From assembly GCA_963210315.1 (NCBI GenBank), contig OY723260.1, forward strand, positions 1,674,001-1,738,000: a stretch of DNA of 64,000 nucleotides. The letters are read 5' to 3'. Source of the DNA: Rhynchopus euleeides. Its lineage: Eukaryota > Euglenozoa > Diplonemea > Diplonemida > Diplonemidae. Positions 62,402-64,000 of this stretch are shown piece by piece (position 1 is the first letter of the stretch; each line of letters starts with the position of its first letter). The notes below the pieces were generated by a model. The model saw nothing but the letters and a program-made list of their open reading frames with translations. It was not told the DNA's origin and ran no database searches. Position numbers and translations under genes: made by a program.

Positions 62402-62740
62402 CACGGTGGGATCTTGTAAATTTTACATGTAAAAATACCAATGCTTGCTTAGGCGATTTCAGGGCGGACAGGGCGGACATATCCGGACCGGAAATCCGGG
62501 TGTCCGGATGTCCGGGTCCAATTTTGACCCCCCCCCCCCCCCCCGGACATTTCCCGAATTTCCCGCCCGGACATGTCCGGGCGGACATCCGGACATCCAG
62601 AAATGTCCGCCCCGGACAGGGCGGACATGTCCGGGCGGACATTTTCTGGTGTCCGGATGTCCGGGCGGACATGTCCGGACCCGGAAATTCGGGAAATCCA
62701 ATTTTGACCCCCCCCCCCGGACATGTCCGGCCAGGACCTC
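62402..62740. mobile_element. CACGGTGG left end with CGGACATGTCCGG array (partial element)
   Basis: CACGGTGG at 62402-62409. From about 62462 to 62735, units such as GGGCGGACATGTCCGG and CCGGATGTCCGG repeat in both orientations, with a C-run between. No matching right end is seen before the window ends, so the element is either decayed or longer than the window. Confidence 0.55.
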
Positions 62741-62887
62741 AATAGTTTGATTTTTGGTCCAGAAAATAGTTTGAAATTTTTTGAAATCTGGGTGCCCAAA
62801 AAAAAATTCCTAAGACCGGCGATCAGGCGTGTATCTATTTCACGGAATGAAAATAGGAATTTGGGGGGAAAATATTTTTTTGCACTA

Positions 62888-63195
62888 TTTTTTTGCACTT
62901 TTTTCCTTTGGATTTTATTGTGACCCTACTTGGTATTGGCAGAAAATTTTTATGTTCCCGGTCTTGGAGGTGCTCAAACATTCAAAAGAACACATTTTCC
63001 GTGGCCAAAAAAATTTTTGCACCCGGAGGTGGGGATGGGGGTGGTGGTCACTACTTTTTTGCACCATTTTGCTTTGGGTTTTATTGTGACCCTACTTGGC
63101 ATTGGCAGAATTCTTTTATGTTCCCGGTCTTGGATGTGCTCAAACAGTCAAAAGAACACATTTTCCGGGTGCAAAAAAATGTTGCACCTGGGGGG
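62888..63195 (+). repeat. Tandem duplication, unit about 157 bp
   Basis: TTATTGTGACCCTACTTGG...TTTATGTTCCCGGTCTTGGA...CAAAAGAACACATTTTCCG occurs twice in direct orientation (about 62888-63040 and 63046-63195) with few differences. Confidence 0.75.
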
Positions 63196-63250
63196 TGGAG
63201 AGGGGGGTCGGAGGGCGGTGGTGTGAGAGGCTTGCTCTCGAGCTCAAACC

Positions 63251-63468
63251 AACAGATGTTCACTACCGTGGCCTCCGGCGGCTGGGGGGCTCCGCCCCCC
63301 AGACCCCCCTGTGGCGTGTCTTTGCGCGACAATTTATCGTCCCCCCATGCGACATGTGCTATCTGTCAGTTGTGTTGTACTTGAGCGTATGCGACTATGG
63401 AGCCAGGCCAACAGACGTTCGCTACCGTGGCCTCCGGCGGCTGGGGGGCTCCGCCCCCCACACCCCCC
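63251..63468 (+). repeat. Two copies of the dispersed 60-bp GC hairpin repeat
   Basis: Copies at about 63251-63309 and 63408-63468 with ACCGTGGCCTCCGGCGG and the CTGGGGGGC...GCCCCCCAG stem. See 23858-24082. Confidence 0.78.
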
Positions 63469-64000
63469 TGTGGCATGTGCCTGGTCTTGGAGCCAAGCCC
63501 TTGCGCGTACGGGGCTGCGGCATGTCGGTTCCAGCACCCTCGCGGGAGGCTGGGCCCGAGCACTGATCTCTAAGAGACGAACCACCTTGCGAATGCGATC
63601 GGGTTTGCGGGCTTGCGGCCATGACATCTCGAAAGGGTCGTCGTGGGCCCGTGATCATGTTTCGGGTTCGACTTGGTGGGCATCCGTGGCGATTCGCGGA
63701 ACCACGTGTATGTGTGCGAGGAAGCAAAGAGATAACACACCAGGAGCCACGCAGCACCAGGTCGACCTGGATCTGATCGAGCTCAGGGGGAAGGAAGCAC
63801 AGTCACCAAAGTGATATCACTGCCGGCCTCAACCACCAAACTGCAACCGCAGAAGTTCCGCTATTCTCACAAGGGAAGGCGCCCTGGGATGTAGCAGTGA
63901 TTTGTGTGCAGCGCCATCAAGTGACACTGACCGCCTTGAACAGAGAGGTAGTGTACAGATGGCGAGCAGTGGGAGGGCGTGCTGTGTCCTTCCACTTCCC
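63469..64000. other. Spacer to window end, nothing recognised
   Basis: Short frames on both strands, mostly shadows of the hairpin repeats; no domain-like content. Confidence 0.4.

Noticed and set aside
1..64000. tRNA and rRNA genes
   Set aside because: No cloverleaf with conserved A/B boxes or rRNA-like stretch was noticed by eye; a tRNAscan-SE or Rfam run would be decisive.

Overview
This window is nuclear DNA of a eukaryote, most likely a protist or alga. The evidence is GT-AG spliceosomal introns with long polypyrimidine tracts, three recognisable split or stand-alone eukaryotic host genes, and no operon layout. Host gene density is very low and most of the sequence is transposable elements nested in one another. 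An alveolate or other complex-plastid alga is plausible from the protein types, but I cannot fix the taxon by eye. One assembly gap of 200 N lies at 50459-50658.

Host genes. (1) 2139-6098 (+) is the 3' part of a gene for a large AAA/STAND-type ATPase resembling the non-cyclase half of soluble adenylyl cyclase (ADCY10-like). Two exons flank an intron that holds a duplicated MITE and a scrap of LINE 3' UTR. (2) 34366-35103 (+) is a HAD-superfamily hydrolase with all four motifs. (3) 54618-57073 (+) is a four-exon, 287-aa mitochondrial-carrier-like protein with degenerate signatures. A minus-strand reading frame at 1-1623, open to the window edge, looks like a degenerate ubiquitin-specific-protease (USP) domain.

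Mobile elements by region. 7-15 kb holds several DNA elements with very long terminal inverted repeats (TIRs): 8171-10483, 12489-13652 and 13655-14800. 17717-20065 is a CACGGTGG-terminated element carrying two protein-like reading frames, one weakly like histone H2B. 20122-23089, 26652-27294 and 27472-30188 are three 5'-truncated copies of LINE-type retrotransposons, each with an 11-bp target-site duplication (TSD) and each sitting in or beside short A/T-rich tandem arrays. 24332-26012 and 60505-62187 are two inverted copies of a 1.68-kb DNA transposon with a BED-finger-like protein and 6-bp TSDs. 31140-32333 and 40410-41355 are two hAT elements with CAGGG termini and perfect 8-bp TSDs. About 41364-50330 is a full-length LINE whose two long ORFs lie in the same frame, separated by one TAG: ORF1 (coiled coil) and ORF2 (OTU protease, endonuclease, reverse transcriptase, zinc knuckle, RNase H, Cys/His tail). 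51966-53692, 57836-59801 and 37800-39620 are three copies of an uncharacterised 1.7-2 kb repeat.

How the parts fit. No metabolic pathway is encoded. The unifying theme is transposon biology. Several TIR families share a design of a short conserved terminus (for example TA-CACGGTGG...CCACCGTG-TA) followed by an array of short palindromes unique to each family. The LINE clade is the richest coding element, and its C-terminal Cys/His module survives in truncated copies with long open frames, which suggests recent activity.
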